A DNA stretch of 64,000 nt from JBBQFI01 sp038237805 (GTDB lineage Bacteria; Verrucomicrobiota; Verrucomicrobiia; Chthoniobacterales; UBA10450): assembly GCA_038237805.1 (NCBI GenBank), contig JBBRYI010000003.1, positions 124,001 to 188,000 on the forward strand. Reading direction: 5' to 3'. Of the stretch, positions 16,963 to 26,127 are shown one piece after another. Within the stretch, counting starts at the first letter, position 1. Each line of letters begins with the position of its first letter. A program made the position numbers and the translations under genes. A model generated the notes under the pieces. The model was not told where the DNA came from. It saw only the letters and a program-made list of their open reading frames with translations, and did not search any database.

Positions 16963-19900
16963 TTAAGGCGGCAGCGCGGTGCCCGATTTAACTTTTACCG
17001 CCGAAACATCCGTCCCATTGATGGCACCATTCGCATTCACATCCTCTCGGAAGTTCGAGGCGGTGACTGCCTGCCCTGACTGCACTTTGGTCTGAGTAAT
17101 ATCAGTGGAACTTACCGAGCCGTTACCTGAGGTATCGCCAGCCAGAACTCCCATCGGAACCATGATACTACCGAGGTTGGTTCCATCGCTCGCGTTCACA
17201 TCCGCGAGCGTAACACCGAGTCTCTGCGCGTTTGTCACCCCAGTAAGGTTGATGGTAACCACCGCGCCACTCACGCTGAAGCTGGCGACGCTCCCAGTGC
17301 CCGATGTCACCGATACCGCGCCAACCGTGACGGGGTTGGCAAAGGTAACCACGATCTGATGCGCACCCACGACTGGGCCGGTGCGATCTTCTACCCCGAC
17401 GGCCCCTCCGAGCGGTACCAGAGGTAGATTAATATCGAAGGTAACCGCCCCACCGTGGACCTTTCGAGAGACGGCGCTTAACAATGTCGGCGGGCAGCTA
17501 CTGGGGCTGTAGGTAACTTTTAATCCGCTCGTCAGGGTGCCTGCGCTGCAGGAGAATTGGGTGGCTGGGCCAGTGGCACTCTGCTGCACGCCGCTTTCTT
17601 CTTGCAGGCCATTATCAGCAGTCGAGCCATAAATGACTTCAAAGGTCTGTGTGGCCTCAAAGAGACGCACTTCAAAATTGGCCGTGCCGCTCCCGCTGAA
17701 GTAAGCAGTACGCCATTCGATGTTGAAGACGCGGTTTGGCGCGACGCCGCTAACCGAGGTGAAGATGCCACTGCCCGCTCCTACATCTGTCCGCAGGTCG
17801 CCCTGATACGCCATGATCGCCATCCCTAAATTCACATCCGGCAGCGGGCAACTTCTGCCCAGATAAGCCGTGTTGCCAGTGAGCTGCAAATTGCCGTTCG
17901 AGCTGACCTGGGCGCTGGTAAAGGTCGTTCCGTAGAGTGTGACCGGGAATGGCAAGGTGATAGCCGTTGTGCCATCGTCGAAGTGGTTGCCTATGTCTGT
18001 GGTACCCGGCACGATCACGTTACCCGCCGAAGTAGTAGTGCTATACACAGTTGTGCAACCGGGGCAGACAATAGTCTGGGATTCTACGGTGTTGGTATCG
18101 CTCGATCCGTTATACCCGGCTACAACCAGGAGGCGGCCGTTGATCGCCGTGCCCCCCGCGAAAGAGTGCGGAACGTTCGTGTTCGAACCACTCGTCCAGC
18201 TATTGCTGCCAATATCATAGATGTAGGTAGTGTTGTAGCTCGCGGATGGTCCCGGAGACGCGACCAAGCTGGCAGAGCCCTTCTGTGCACCTTCGGGACG
18301 AAACGGATTTCCGCCTCCGACCATATAGGTCCGGTTCCCGATCGCGGCCCCTACCGCCTCATACACAGCCACGGGCGCGGCCGCCATGCTGCTCCAAGTA
18401 TTGTTGATGATATCGTAGCGGTTGTGCAGAGTGGACCCAGCGCCGCCGCTCCAACTTCCTACCAGGTAGATAAACTGCCCGGCGATGCTGGTAGCGCTGC
18501 CAGCCATTGCCGCCGGGATATTCGCCCGGGTGGTATTCCAAGTGTTAGCCACCGGGTCATATTCCCAAGTCTGGTTCGTTTCGGTGAAGCTACCATCAAA
18601 GCCACCGATGACGTAAATTTTTCCATTGGCGCGATAGTAGGCCACGTTAGGAAAGTAACGTGGCCCAGGCATGGGGGCTACAGTGGTCCAGGCATTCGTG
18701 CCGACGTCATATCTGTAGGTTGTGCTAAGCACATTCGTTTCATCATAGCCGCCGAAAACATAGAAGGAGTTGGTATTGGCGGCATACGTCTCGCGCGCAT
18801 CGCGCAAGGCGACGGGCAAGGGAGGGAGGGCGGTCCAAGTGTCAGCGACCGGATTGTAACGGTAGAACCCGTTGGTGTCCGCCGCTCCGGTGAAGCCGCC
18901 GGCCGAATAGGCGAAGGTGCCATCTGTTCCCACCGCGGGAGACTCAAGCGTGGCCGGGTAGGGTGCCTTAATAAGCCAGGAGCCGGGCGTACAGGCGAGG
19001 ATAGGTACTTTATCGAAGAATACGTCCTCCTGCGGTGAGCCGCCGACCAAGACGCGCCCATCGGTCCAGGTGTGATAGGCGAAAGTGCCGTTGCCGTCGT
19101 TGCTGAAGGCGCTGCGGTGGTATATGCCAACGTAGGTTGTTTGGACGTTACCATCAGGCTGCAATGGTTTAGGAAAGATCACGTCGCTGAGCGCCATCTC
19201 ACTCCCCCAGGTCGTTCCATTGTTGAGCGAAGCGCGACCGAAGCGTTCCAAAGCATCGGTGCTGGTATTGCGCTCATCGTTCCAACTAACGAACACGTTA
19301 CCCGCTGTGTTGACCGAGAGCGAAGGGCTCCACTGCGCGCGGGTGGTCGCGTCTGTATTTAACTGCAAGGGGGCCGACCAAGTCAGGCCGTTATCGGTCG
19401 AGCGGACATAAAAAATATTACCGGGATCGCCGCCCGCTCCGGCGCAATAAGCGTGATGGACTACGCCACCGGGGCCGACCGCAGTCTCGCCCCACCCCAT
19501 CTCCCGCCAGTAACCGGCGACTGGTGCGTTGTACATGCCAGCGAAATAACCGTTCACACTTCGGCCAGGTGCGAGAAAGGTTGGTCCCTGCGCGATCGGC
19601 GTGCTCCACGTTACTCCGCCATCGGTCGAGCGGTGGATGAAATTCTGGCGCGGCCCGCTAAGTCCCCCGCCGCCTTCGTCCAGCGTTTGCGCAAAGACGG
19701 TGCCATCGGCGCCGAGGCTGCCGGTCACCTTCCAGGCGCGGCGGAAGCTCGTAGAATAAATTGTGGTCGGCGCACTCCAGGTAGCGCCATCATCAGTGGA
19801 GCGCGTTAGTTGGACCGCTCCGGCACTGACGTTAAAATCATTGTATAGCACATACTGCCTGCCGTAGAAGGCGCTGGCCGGATTGTTGTCCACCCAGAGG

Positions 19901-20418
19901 GAGTTAATATCAGCCTGGCTCGTGTTAGCAGCGCAACTTCCATTACTCCAAGTGATGCCGTCAGGAGAGGTCCACATTCCGATGCCTTGTCCACCACACC
20001 GCGCCGCTAGAAAGCTTGTAAACCACTTGGCCGCGCGCATGCTGTAAACAACAGCAGGTTCGCCGTAGCACGCACCGCCAGTATTAAACTTGTAGGGCAG
20101 GCGCGTGAAGGTCGTGCCGCCGTCGGTAGAGGTGGAGACGCCGCAATAACTTATGGGACTAAGCGTGTCGCCGCTGGAATCGTCATAGAGGGAGACGACC
20201 GTGTTGCCGTGTCCCCACACCGCGCTAGTGCCCTGAGTGACTTGGGGGCTAGTTTCCACGCCGGTGATCACGTTAACATCGGAGCCGCCGTACGATAAGA
20301 CGCTGTTCATCGCGCCAAACCCAAGTAAGGCCAGAAATAGGCCGAGCGAACAAAGAACCGAGATAATTAAGACGCGCAGAGTAAGGAAGCCGGATTGAGA
20401 AGCGGAGTTTCTTTTCAT
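16963..20418 (-). CDS. Large secreted BNR/Kelch-repeat protein with C-terminal dockerin-like repeats
   Basis: 1151 residues from the ATG at 20418, which has AAAGGG about ten bases upstream. Residues about 10-30 are a signal/anchor helix. Residues about 60-470 hold BNR/Asp-box sialidase-type repeats (STDGG, STDDGATWS, STDNGLTWS). Residues about 480-780 hold Kelch repeats (YRYNPVADTWTALPPLP, IYVIGGFDGS). A beta-sandwich region follows, and the last 60 residues contain two copies of a Ca-binding pattern (GDTSGNGSVSSTDI, DVNANGAINGTDVS), the form of dockerin type I. No enzymatic residues can be assigned. Uniquely for its length, it contains no exact copy of the CCTAACGA octamer, hinting at a foreign or relaxed origin. 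Confidence 0.82.
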   Translation of the reverse strand: MKRNSASQSGFLTLRVLIISVLCSLGLFLALLGFGAMNSVLSYGGSDVNVITGVETSPQVTQGTSAVWGHGNTVVSLYDDSSGDTLSPISYCGVSTSTDGGTTFTRLPYKFNTGGACYGEPAVVYSMRAAKWFTSFLAARCGGQGIGMWTSPDGITWSNGSCAANTSQADINSLWVDNNPASAFYGRQYVLYNDFNVSAGAVQLTRSTDDGATWSAPTTIYSTSFRRAWKVTGSLGADGTVFAQTLDEGGGGLSGPRQNFIHRSTDGGVTWSTPIAQGPTFLAPGRSVNGYFAGMYNAPVAGYWREMGWGETAVGPGGVVHHAYCAGAGGDPGNIFYVRSTDNGLTWSAPLQLNTDATTRAQWSPSLSVNTAGNVFVSWNDERNTSTDALERFGRASLNNGTTWGSEMALSDVIFPKPLQPDGNVQTTYVGIYHRSAFSNDGNGTFAYHTWTDGRVLVGGSPQEDVFFDKVPILACTPGSWLIKAPYPATLESPAVGTDGTFAYSAGGFTGAADTNGFYRYNPVADTWTALPPLPVALRDARETYAANTNSFYVFGGYDETNVLSTTYRYDVGTNAWTTVAPMPGPRYFPNVAYYRANGKIYVIGGFDGSFTETNQTWEYDPVANTWNTTRANIPAAMAGSATSIAGQFIYLVGSWSGGAGSTLHNRYDIINNTWSSMAAAPVAVYEAVGAAIGNRTYMVGGGNPFRPEGAQKGSASLVASPGPSASYNTTYIYDIGSNSWTSGSNTNVPHSFAGGTAINGRLLVVAGYNGSSDTNTVESQTIVCPGCTTVYSTTTSAGNVIVPGTTDIGNHFDDGTTAITLPFPVTLYGTTFTSAQVSSNGNLQLTGNTAYLGRSCPLPDVNLGMAIMAYQGDLRTDVGAGSGIFTSVSGVAPNRVFNIEWRTAYFSGSGTANFEVRLFEATQTFEVIYGSTADNGLQEESGVQQSATGPATQFSCSAGTLTSGLKVTYSPSSCPPTLLSAVSRKVHGGAVTFDINLPLVPLGGAVGVEDRTGPVVGAHQIVVTFANPVTVGAVSVTSGTGSVASFSVSGAVVTINLTGVTNAQRLGVTLADVNASDGTNLGSIMVPMGVLAGDTSGNGSVSSTDITQTKVQSGQAVTASNFREDVNANGAINGTDVSAVKVKSGTALPP

Positions 20419-20775
20419 GATTACTGCCCTTTCTGCCGACAACGACGAGGCCCAAGCGTCCCGGCACTCCCCGAGGCTATCCAGCGGCCCGGACGGCGTC
20501 ACGCTTATTTTTCGCGCCCCCACCGCGCCTGATTGCTAACCGCTGATCTGATCTCTGACTTCTGATAACGGATAACTCATAACCAATAACGCAATCCCAT
20601 TCCTCAACCCGAAGCCTTGGACTAGCTCTCAACTTCTTCGTCTCTTCGCGCTTGACTTGCCAAAGCAGTCGCAGATAGAGTCGTCATCATGCCCCCAGAG
20701 TTTTGCTCGGATTGTTTCTCGCAGTGTCATTCTGTAAAACCGAAACGGGATAATAATCAGCGTGAGGAGGTGCTC

Positions 20776-21733
20776 ATGAGAACAAAAAGCACACCTAACG
20801 AAAGGTCATTGTTAGGCAAGCTTCTTAGCGTGCTCCTGGGACTAACAGCAGCGGGAGCACTCTTGATTGCTCCTGGGTCTGCTCGCGGGCAAATCTTTGT
20901 CTCAAACTTCGGCAATGGCACAGTCGGCGAATATACCCTTTCCGGCGCGCCCATAAACGCCTCGTTCATCACGGGCTTGAATAGCCCGAGCAGCATCGCC
21001 GTTTCCGGAAACGATCTGTTTGTCTCGAACTATCTCAACGGAACAATCGGCCGCTACACCTCATCCGGAGCGACGGTGAACACCTCGCTTGTTACAGGAC
21101 TGGATCATCCCGCATTTATCGCATTGTCCGGCGGAAATCTTTTTGTCGTGAGTCCCGGCATGCAGGGAGGAAATGATACCGGTGTCGTTGGTCTTTATAC
21201 CACCTCCGGAGCGACCTTGAACGCTTCGCTCAGGATTGTCTTACCCAGTAGCACTCGCGGTATCTGGAGGGCATGTATTTGTCGCGAACTCCGGTAACGG
21301 CACAATCGGCGAATACACTCTTTCCGGAGCAGTAGTGAATCCTTTTTTTATCGCCGGCTTGATCACTCCTGTAGCCATCGCGATTTCTGGAGAAAATTTG
21401 TTCGTTCTCGATGGCGCCGGAAGGATCGGCCAATACACAACTTCCGGAGCAACAGTGAATGCCACGCTGGTCACAGGATTAAATAATGGACTAGGTCCGG
21501 CGGATCTTACCGTATTTGGAGGAAACCTGTATGTCGCCTATGACGGAGATAGAATCGGCGAATTTGACGCCACAACAGGGGCGCCGGTGAATGCGACGCT
21601 TATTTCAGGATTGGACCTGCCCTCGGGTGTTGTTGTGGTACCCGAGCCATCGACTTGGATGGTATTAACGGTGGGAGCTCTCGTCATCCTTATCTTCCAT
21701 CTCGCAAGCTCAACCCGAACGCTGAAAAGTTGA
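20776..21733 (+). pseudogene. PEP-CTERM beta-propeller protein broken by a frameshift
   Basis: ATG 20776 follows a strong Shine-Dalgarno (GAGGAGG). A signal peptide (about 1-38) precedes repeats of about 45 residues with the phrase LFVSNxxNGTIGxYTxSG and TVNxSLVTGL, an NHL/SMP-30-like propeller. Frame 1 leaves the pattern at about 21228 and stops at 21297; frame 2, from about 21232, resumes it exactly (SYPVALAVSGGHVFVANSG) and runs to 21733. The end has the PEP-CTERM sorting signal: VPEPST, one hydrophobic helix and a basic tail, which exosortase would cleave. One or two bases lost or gained near 21228 explain the break. Octamer copy at 20794. Confidence 0.82.
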
Positions 21734-21869
21734 CGATCATCGTCGGATTGGAATTCGGGCGACGTCGCCGATCGAAGAAACGAGGCGATCAAACGGCTAC
21801 AGTTCCTGAGCGCAGCTTATCCTATCAATTAACGCACCAGCCGCCGCTAGGCTTGTCATTTCGCGTTCG

Positions 21870-21990
21870 CGTTCCGCTACTCCTTGTCATTCCGAGCGAA
21901 GTGAAACGGAGCCGAGGAATCTCTCAACCTTCTTTGTTTCAGGACGACGCTTCTCTCCCATTTGATAGTAAGAGATGTTTCGACTTCACT
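21870..21990. repeat. REP-B element
   Basis: Contains CTTGTCATTCCGAGCGAAGT and GAGGAATCTCTCAAC, followed by the inverted phrase GACTTCACTCGACATGACA. It is part of the gene-free stretch 21734-22055, in which I see nothing else. Confidence 0.55.
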
Positions 21991-22055
21991 CGACATGACA
22001 TTCCGCAATCCGCATTTCGAATTTGACTCCCCACCAACCGAAAGGAGTAGTCACC

Positions 22056-22502
22056 ATGTCCACGAACACCATCCGACTTCATCGTATCATCCGTGCCACG
22101 CCCGAGAAGATCTACCGGGCGTTCCTGGATGCGGATGCCAAGGCCAAGTGGCTTCCGCCGAACGGATTCACCGGTAAGGTCCACCATCTGGAGGCGAAAG
22201 TGGGCGGCACCTTTAAGATGTCGTTCACTAACTTTACCACCGGCGCGACTCATTCTTTTGGTGGAGAATATCTCGAGCTAACTCCGCACGAACGCATCCG
22301 TTACACCGACAAGTTTGACGACCCAAACTTGCCTGGCGAAATCCAGACGACAATTAACCTGAAGAAGGTCTCGTGCGGCACTGAGTTAAGCATTGTGCAG
22401 GAATGGGTGCCCGCAGCCATTCCACCGGAAGCCTGTTATCTCGGCTGGCAAGAGTCACTCATCCTACTCGCGAAGCTAGTCGAAGCTGACATTCCAGATT
22501 AG
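22056..22502 (+). CDS. SRPBCC / AHSA1-family protein
   Basis: 148 residues from ATG 22056 with AAAGGAG upstream. The START-like fold of the AHSA1 family is indicated by the N-terminal RIIRATPEKIYRAFLDADAKAKWLPP and the strand pattern ending with QEWVPAAIPPEACYLGWQES and a C-terminal helix. These small cytoplasmic proteins bind hydrophobic ligands or act as ATPase cochaperone-like factors; the exact role is not predictable. Monocistronic, with an interspersed repeat downstream. Confidence 0.85.
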   Translation: MSTNTIRLHRIIRATPEKIYRAFLDADAKAKWLPPNGFTGKVHHLEAKVGGTFKMSFTNFTTGATHSFGGEYLELTPHERIRYTDKFDDPNLPGEIQTTINLKKVSCGTELSIVQEWVPAAIPPEACYLGWQESLILLAKLVEADIPD

Positions 22503-22529
22503 CCGCGGCGTCCAAGCGACCCACCGCCG

Positions 22530-22595
22530 TTGTAGCGGCGTTTGTGTCAAACGCCGAACTAAACAAACACGCGCTCGGCACAAGAGCCTCTACAA
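22530..22595. repeat. REP-A variant
   Basis: TTGTAGCGGCGTTTGTGTCA followed by the diverged inverted arm GGCACAAGAGCCTCTACA. A variant of the REP-A family with the inner part changed. Confidence 0.6.
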
Positions 22596-22664
22596 CACAA
22601 ACTGGGTTGACTTCATTACTAAGCCTGAATTCCTTAACAGACGTTATCGGTTAGCGAGCCCGAT

Positions 22665-23228
22665 CTAAAAGGACGGCACAGACGCTCGATCCTTTTGCTC
22701 TTTGTTTAACTTCAATTGTTTTTCGTAGTCGCGCGCCATCGGCAGATCGAGTCGGACGATCAGGTTACTGCGCAACCAGAGGATCGCGCCGTCACTTCGT
22801 CGCCACATCTTTTGACCGGCAGCACCGCGTAATACGGCTTCGCTAACTTTCGCGAGACCCTTGTTAGGCGAGTCGACATTATCGTATACAATCTTCTGCC
22901 ATGACATGCCAGTTGGAGTGTTAGCGGAAGCAATCGTTTGCAACTCGTAGTCTGTGATCGGCGCGATGGGCCGGTCTTTTTGAAAATCCATGCGCACGGC
23001 GGGACCATCCAACTGGAGGAAGGCGGCGCGAATTTTCCAACCTTGGTATTCGTAGCTGTGATGGATTGCTCCTTGGACAAGGGGAAAGTTCTTGTCCATG
23101 ACTTTTGCGGCTGGCGTGTCTTTGGGCGAGCCGTATCGGTCTGCAAATTGAATGGCCGTTTCGCCGATCCGTGCATCGGCTACGGAACAACCGACGATCG
23201 TGATGAGAAAGGTTCGGAGGATTTTCAT
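22665..23228 (-). CDS. Secreted protein, unknown function
   Basis: 187 residues from the ATG at 23228. Signal peptide at about 1-19 with cleavage likely after ADA. The mature protein starts RIGETAIQFADRYGSPKDT and contains a beta-rich middle (SYEYQGWKIRAAFLQLDG) and a Lys/Glu-rich helical tail. The phrase about FADRYGSP resembles small secreted proteins often found in Verrucomicrobia, but I cannot name a family. Followed on the same strand by nothing for more than 60 bases. Confidence 0.6.
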   Translation of the reverse strand: MKILRTFLITIVGCSVADARIGETAIQFADRYGSPKDTPAAKVMDKNFPLVQGAIHHSYEYQGWKIRAAFLQLDGPAVRMDFQKDRPIAPITDYELQTIASANTPTGMSWQKIVYDNVDSPNKGLAKVSEAVLRGAAGQKMWRRSDGAILWLRSNLIVRLDLPMARDYEKQLKLNKEQKDRASVPSF

Positions 23229-23313
23229 GCGACTGTTAGAAGCAGCCATCATTCCTAGCGAATGGTGCGCGCCGGAGATCTGCCAGGAGCCTGGCTCCCG
23301 ACCAGGAAATTAG

Positions 23314-23892
23314 CTATTGCTGGAAAGTAGCCGCTGATGGTCCGGGGCAGGTGCGGGTCTCGGTTGTCGAATTGTTGGTGTTCGCATCGCTGCGCAAAGT
23401 CCAGCACTCACCGAGCGTGGAGCAATAACAAATCTCGACCGCCACGCGTTCGCGGTCTTTGTTCATCTCGGCCCAGAGCGGCTCGGACTTGTCGAAGGTA
23501 AGCGGTGCGCCATTAAGATTGTGCGGGACAAGGATGTTCATGGATTCGCCAGCTGAGAGCACGTGACCGGTCATGGTACTCTCGGAAAAACTATGCTTCC
23601 CTGGTCCGAGCAGTTTCTGGAGCGCTTCGTACCAGTTGACGACCGGCTGGCCATCCACCGTGACCCGAACATGCCGAATGATCGCGGGACCCACTCCCTT
23701 ATTATCGAGCGTGAAACGAATCTCCGGCTCGTTGCTGGTGTTGTATTCGAGGATCGGCCACACCGCCGCCCGGACCTGCTGGCGCTGCATGTAAGCGGTG
23801 TAACCGGAAAGGCACAGCGCACAGACTCCAACCAGCGTAGCGATGACCGCGTCGTATCGGCTGGCGACGCGGGTTCCCTGCTGTTCCGGCAC
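23314..23892 (-). CDS. Single-pass membrane protein, unknown function
   Basis: 192 residues. One hydrophobic helix at about 14-34, then a mainly beta region with LDNKGVGPAIIRHVRVTVDG, a phrase common in uncharacterised proteins with an Ig-like domain outside the membrane. Four cysteines in the C-terminal part (EICYCSTLGECW and TRTCPG) could form disulfides in the periplasm. No enzymatic motif. The coding frame is better than the overlapping plus-strand frames at 23563-24078, which lack coherent composition. Confidence 0.6.
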   Translation of the reverse strand: MPEQQGTRVASRYDAVIATLVGVCALCLSGYTAYMQRQQVRAAVWPILEYNTSNEPEIRFTLDNKGVGPAIIRHVRVTVDGQPVVNWYEALQKLLGPGKHSFSESTMTGHVLSAGESMNILVPHNLNGAPLTFDKSEPLWAEMNKDRERVAVEICYCSTLGECWTLRSDANTNNSTTETRTCPGPSAATFQQ

Positions 23893-23960
23893 GAGACGAT
23901 GCTAGCTCCGACCCGGCATAGCTCAAGCACTCTGGCTTTCTTCCACAGATTGCACTCTGC

Positions 23961-24134
23961 TTATTGGATTCGCGATATCAAGTGGGCTATTTGCGCCTTT
24001 GTCATGCCGATGAATGGCGGCTTATCAAATTCATCCGTCGCGCTGGCGCGAGTCTGTGAGTGTGAGCTTGAGGGCTGATGGGTGGCACAGCTAGCGAGCG
24101 TCAGCGTTAGGACAATAATAAGTGTTCGTTTCAT
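23961..24134 (-). CDS. Short lipoprotein
   Basis: 57 residues from ATG 24134. The N-terminus is a lipoprotein signal, with hydrophobic core TLIIVLTLTL and lipobox LASC, followed by a Ser/Thr/Gln-rich linker and ending FIGMTKAQIAHLISRIQ. The GMTKAQ phrase resembles the start of a BamE/SmpA-type domain (usually GMTKAQVxxLLG), so this may be a truncated relative. Small and with no operon partner. Confidence 0.5.
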   Translation of the reverse strand: MKRTLIIVLTLTLASCATHQPSSSHSQTRASATDEFDKPPFIGMTKAQIAHLISRIQ

Positions 24135-24218
24135 GGTTCTTGTGAAAGTTGGGTCTGAACGACCGTTTTGTGTCAGCATCGCGCGCGATCTAATTACCTT
24201 CGCACGATGTAATACCAA

Positions 24219-24503
24219 TGATAACCCTTTACATACTTCTCAAACCGGTAAATCTGAGCATGGCCTTGTTGGGGCGGTAGCGGAGCTTCAAATGGTTAGA
24301 CCACAAAGCCGCGTCCTTATGAAAGCACATTTACAACTTTTGAATCATTGCCATCTGCACGGCTGTTCTTTTGTTCGCACGCGCAGCGCTGGCTCAGACA
24401 CCGAGTCCGACCCAACTAATCAGGCGATACAGATAACTCGAAAAAGCTTTCGGAGTAGCTGATCTTATTCTCGTTAGGCGATTCGACACATATCAGGAAC
24501 GAA
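24219..24503. other. Gene-free stretch with a possible secreted-protein remnant
   Basis: No convincing gene. Two adjacent plus-strand frames give fragments that together look like the start of a signal peptide (MKAHLQLLNH, then VLLFARAALAQTPSP), with a frame change between them, so it may be a degenerate 5' end. An octamer copy lies at 24471, just before the cysteine-synthase homologue. Confidence 0.25.
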
Positions 24504-25415
24504 ATGCAGCGGAACATCCTTCGATGCATCGGCAACACCTCTTTATTGCCCTTGCGCAAGATCCTGCCTGAGAACGGCGCCCGCATCCTGCTAAAACTGG
24601 AAAACGAAAACCCCACCGGTAGCATGAAGGATCGGATGGCACTGGCCATGGTCGAAGCAGCCGAGGCCGACGGACGTCTCGTAGCGGATGGTTCGGTCGT
24701 AGAATATACCGGCGGGAGTACCGGCGTGTCTCTGTCTCTAGTTTGCGCGGTGAAAGGATATCCCCTGGATATCGTCACGTCAGATGCTTTCGCCCGAGAA
24801 AAACTCGAGCATATGAAAATTCTCGGAGCTAGGCTTGAGATCGTGCAAAGCGAAAGCGGTGGCATGACAGAGAAACTAACGCGAGACATGATCGAAGCCG
24901 CCCGCATCATCGCCGAAAAACCGGGAAGCTTCTGGACCGATCAGTTGAACAATAAAGACCAGCTTCCGACCTATCACAAAATGGCGGAAGAAATCTGGAC
25001 TCAGACGGACGGACAGATCAATGGCTTTGTCCAGAGCGTGGGGACCGCGGCGTCCATTCGCGGTATCGGGGAAGGCTTACGTCGACGTAACGAACAGATT
25101 AGAATCGTTGCCGTCGAGCCTTCTGAATCCCCGGTTCTATCGGGCGGCCGGCCAGGTTCTCATAAAATTGATGGAGTCGGCGCTGGTTTTGTCGTGCCAC
25201 TATGGCAGGAGGACGTAGCCGATCAGATCGAACAGGTTTCGACGGAGGAAGCTAAGGCAATGGTCGTTCGGCTGGCACGGGAGGAGGGCCTTTTTGCGGG
25301 GACTTCTACTGGTAGCAATGTCATTGCCGCTTTGCGATTAGCCGAACAACTGGGACCTGACGCGACCATTGTCACCGTCATGTGCGATACCGGGATGAAA
25401 TATCTCTGCAAATGA
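24504..25415 (+). CDS. Cysteine synthase family PLP enzyme
   Basis: 303 residues, usual length for CysK/CysM-type enzymes that make cysteine from O-acetylserine and sulfide. Seen: the PLP lysine in NPTGSMKDRMA (about 36-46), the substrate loop YTGGSTGVSLS (usual form TSGNTG), the phosphate-binding GTAASIRGIGEGLR, and GTSTGSN near the C-terminus. The altered substrate loop and the SMKD instead of SVKD context suggest a divergent member, perhaps acting on another amino-acid derivative. No operon partner. Octamer copies just before (24471) and just after (25476). Confidence 0.88.
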   Translation: MQRNILRCIGNTSLLPLRKILPENGARILLKLENENPTGSMKDRMALAMVEAAEADGRLVADGSVVEYTGGSTGVSLSLVCAVKGYPLDIVTSDAFAREKLEHMKILGARLEIVQSESGGMTEKLTRDMIEAARIIAEKPGSFWTDQLNNKDQLPTYHKMAEEIWTQTDGQINGFVQSVGTAASIRGIGEGLRRRNEQIRIVAVEPSESPVLSGGRPGSHKIDGVGAGFVVPLWQEDVADQIEQVSTEEAKAMVVRLAREEGLFAGTSTGSNVIAALRLAEQLGPDATIVTVMCDTGMKYLCK

Positions 25416-25531
25416 CTGAGTCGCTTTATACCTTTATCGGGTGGGCGGTAGTCGCTCTGGGTTCCGCTCCATTTCTCGTTAGGCCTCTGGGATCATCTTA
25501 TCGCCAGAATCAAATGCTGTGTAAACTAACT

Positions 25532-26062
25532 ATGCGAGCGTTCTTAAGTGTGTTGTTACTAGTGTTGTCATCAGCTTCCGTTTTGGGACAGCAGGACCAA
25601 GAAGCCTCTGCGATTCCCCAGACGAAGGGAGAGAATGACGCTTGGGCATCTATTCCACCATTGCTGGCAAAACGATTTGCCGCCAGCGGATTAAATGCCA
25701 CCTACTCAATTGGGTTTGATACCAATCCTTTTTATTTGCAGGGCGATTTTGACGGTGACGGTCGCCCTGATTACGTGGTGCGGCTCAAGTCCAAGAAAGT
25801 CGACGCGGAAATCCAAGATGTAGTTTTTTTGGCTTCGGGTATGGCTCGCTGGATTTCAAAGGACACCGGCCGCGATTATCCAGGCCCAGCCTGGTATGTA
25901 GTGTTTAAGCGTGAAACGGTTTTCAAAAGTCCATTCGAGAAAGAGAACGAGAAGCTTCCAAAGTTACTTGGCGACGGCATTATGATGGTCAAGCCCGAAT
26001 CTTCTAGCGCCCTCGTGTTCTGGAACGGAACGCGGTTCCAAATCTACTGGCAAGGAGACTAA
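25532..26062 (+). CDS. Secreted protein, unknown function
   Basis: 176 residues from ATG 25532, chosen because a signal peptide begins there (hydrophobic core at about 4-17, cleavage after VLG). The mature part has a Gln/Glu-rich linker, then FDTNPFYLQGDFDGDGRPDYVVRL, the form of an FG-GAP/Ca-binding repeat (DxDxDGxxD), and a beta-rich tail. It may be a small Ca-binding exported protein. The open frame upstream of 25532 starts inside the cysS-like gene and is unlikely to be translated. Confidence 0.65.
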   Translation: MRAFLSVLLLVLSSASVLGQQDQEASAIPQTKGENDAWASIPPLLAKRFAASGLNATYSIGFDTNPFYLQGDFDGDGRPDYVVRLKSKKVDAEIQDVVFLASGMARWISKDTGRDYPGPAWYVVFKRETVFKSPFEKENEKLPKLLGDGIMMVKPESSSALVFWNGTRFQIYWQGD

Positions 26063-26127
26063 TCGCTCTGACGATTATCTGGAATGTCATGCGCTTGCAC
26101 AGCGATAACTGAGTTTTTTCCGCTCCT

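Noticed and set aside
17983..19038. Plus-strand 351-residue frame opposite the large BNR/Kelch gene
   Set aside because: The opposite strand gives clear repeated domains; this frame has only shadow composition (Arg, Gly, Val).
20524..20775. Promoter for the PEP-CTERM gene (TTGACT near 20653)
   Set aside because: A TTGACT is present but no convincing -10 box at 16-18 bases, so I do not call a promoter. The stretch holds TGAT/TAAC-rich low-complexity DNA and no gene.
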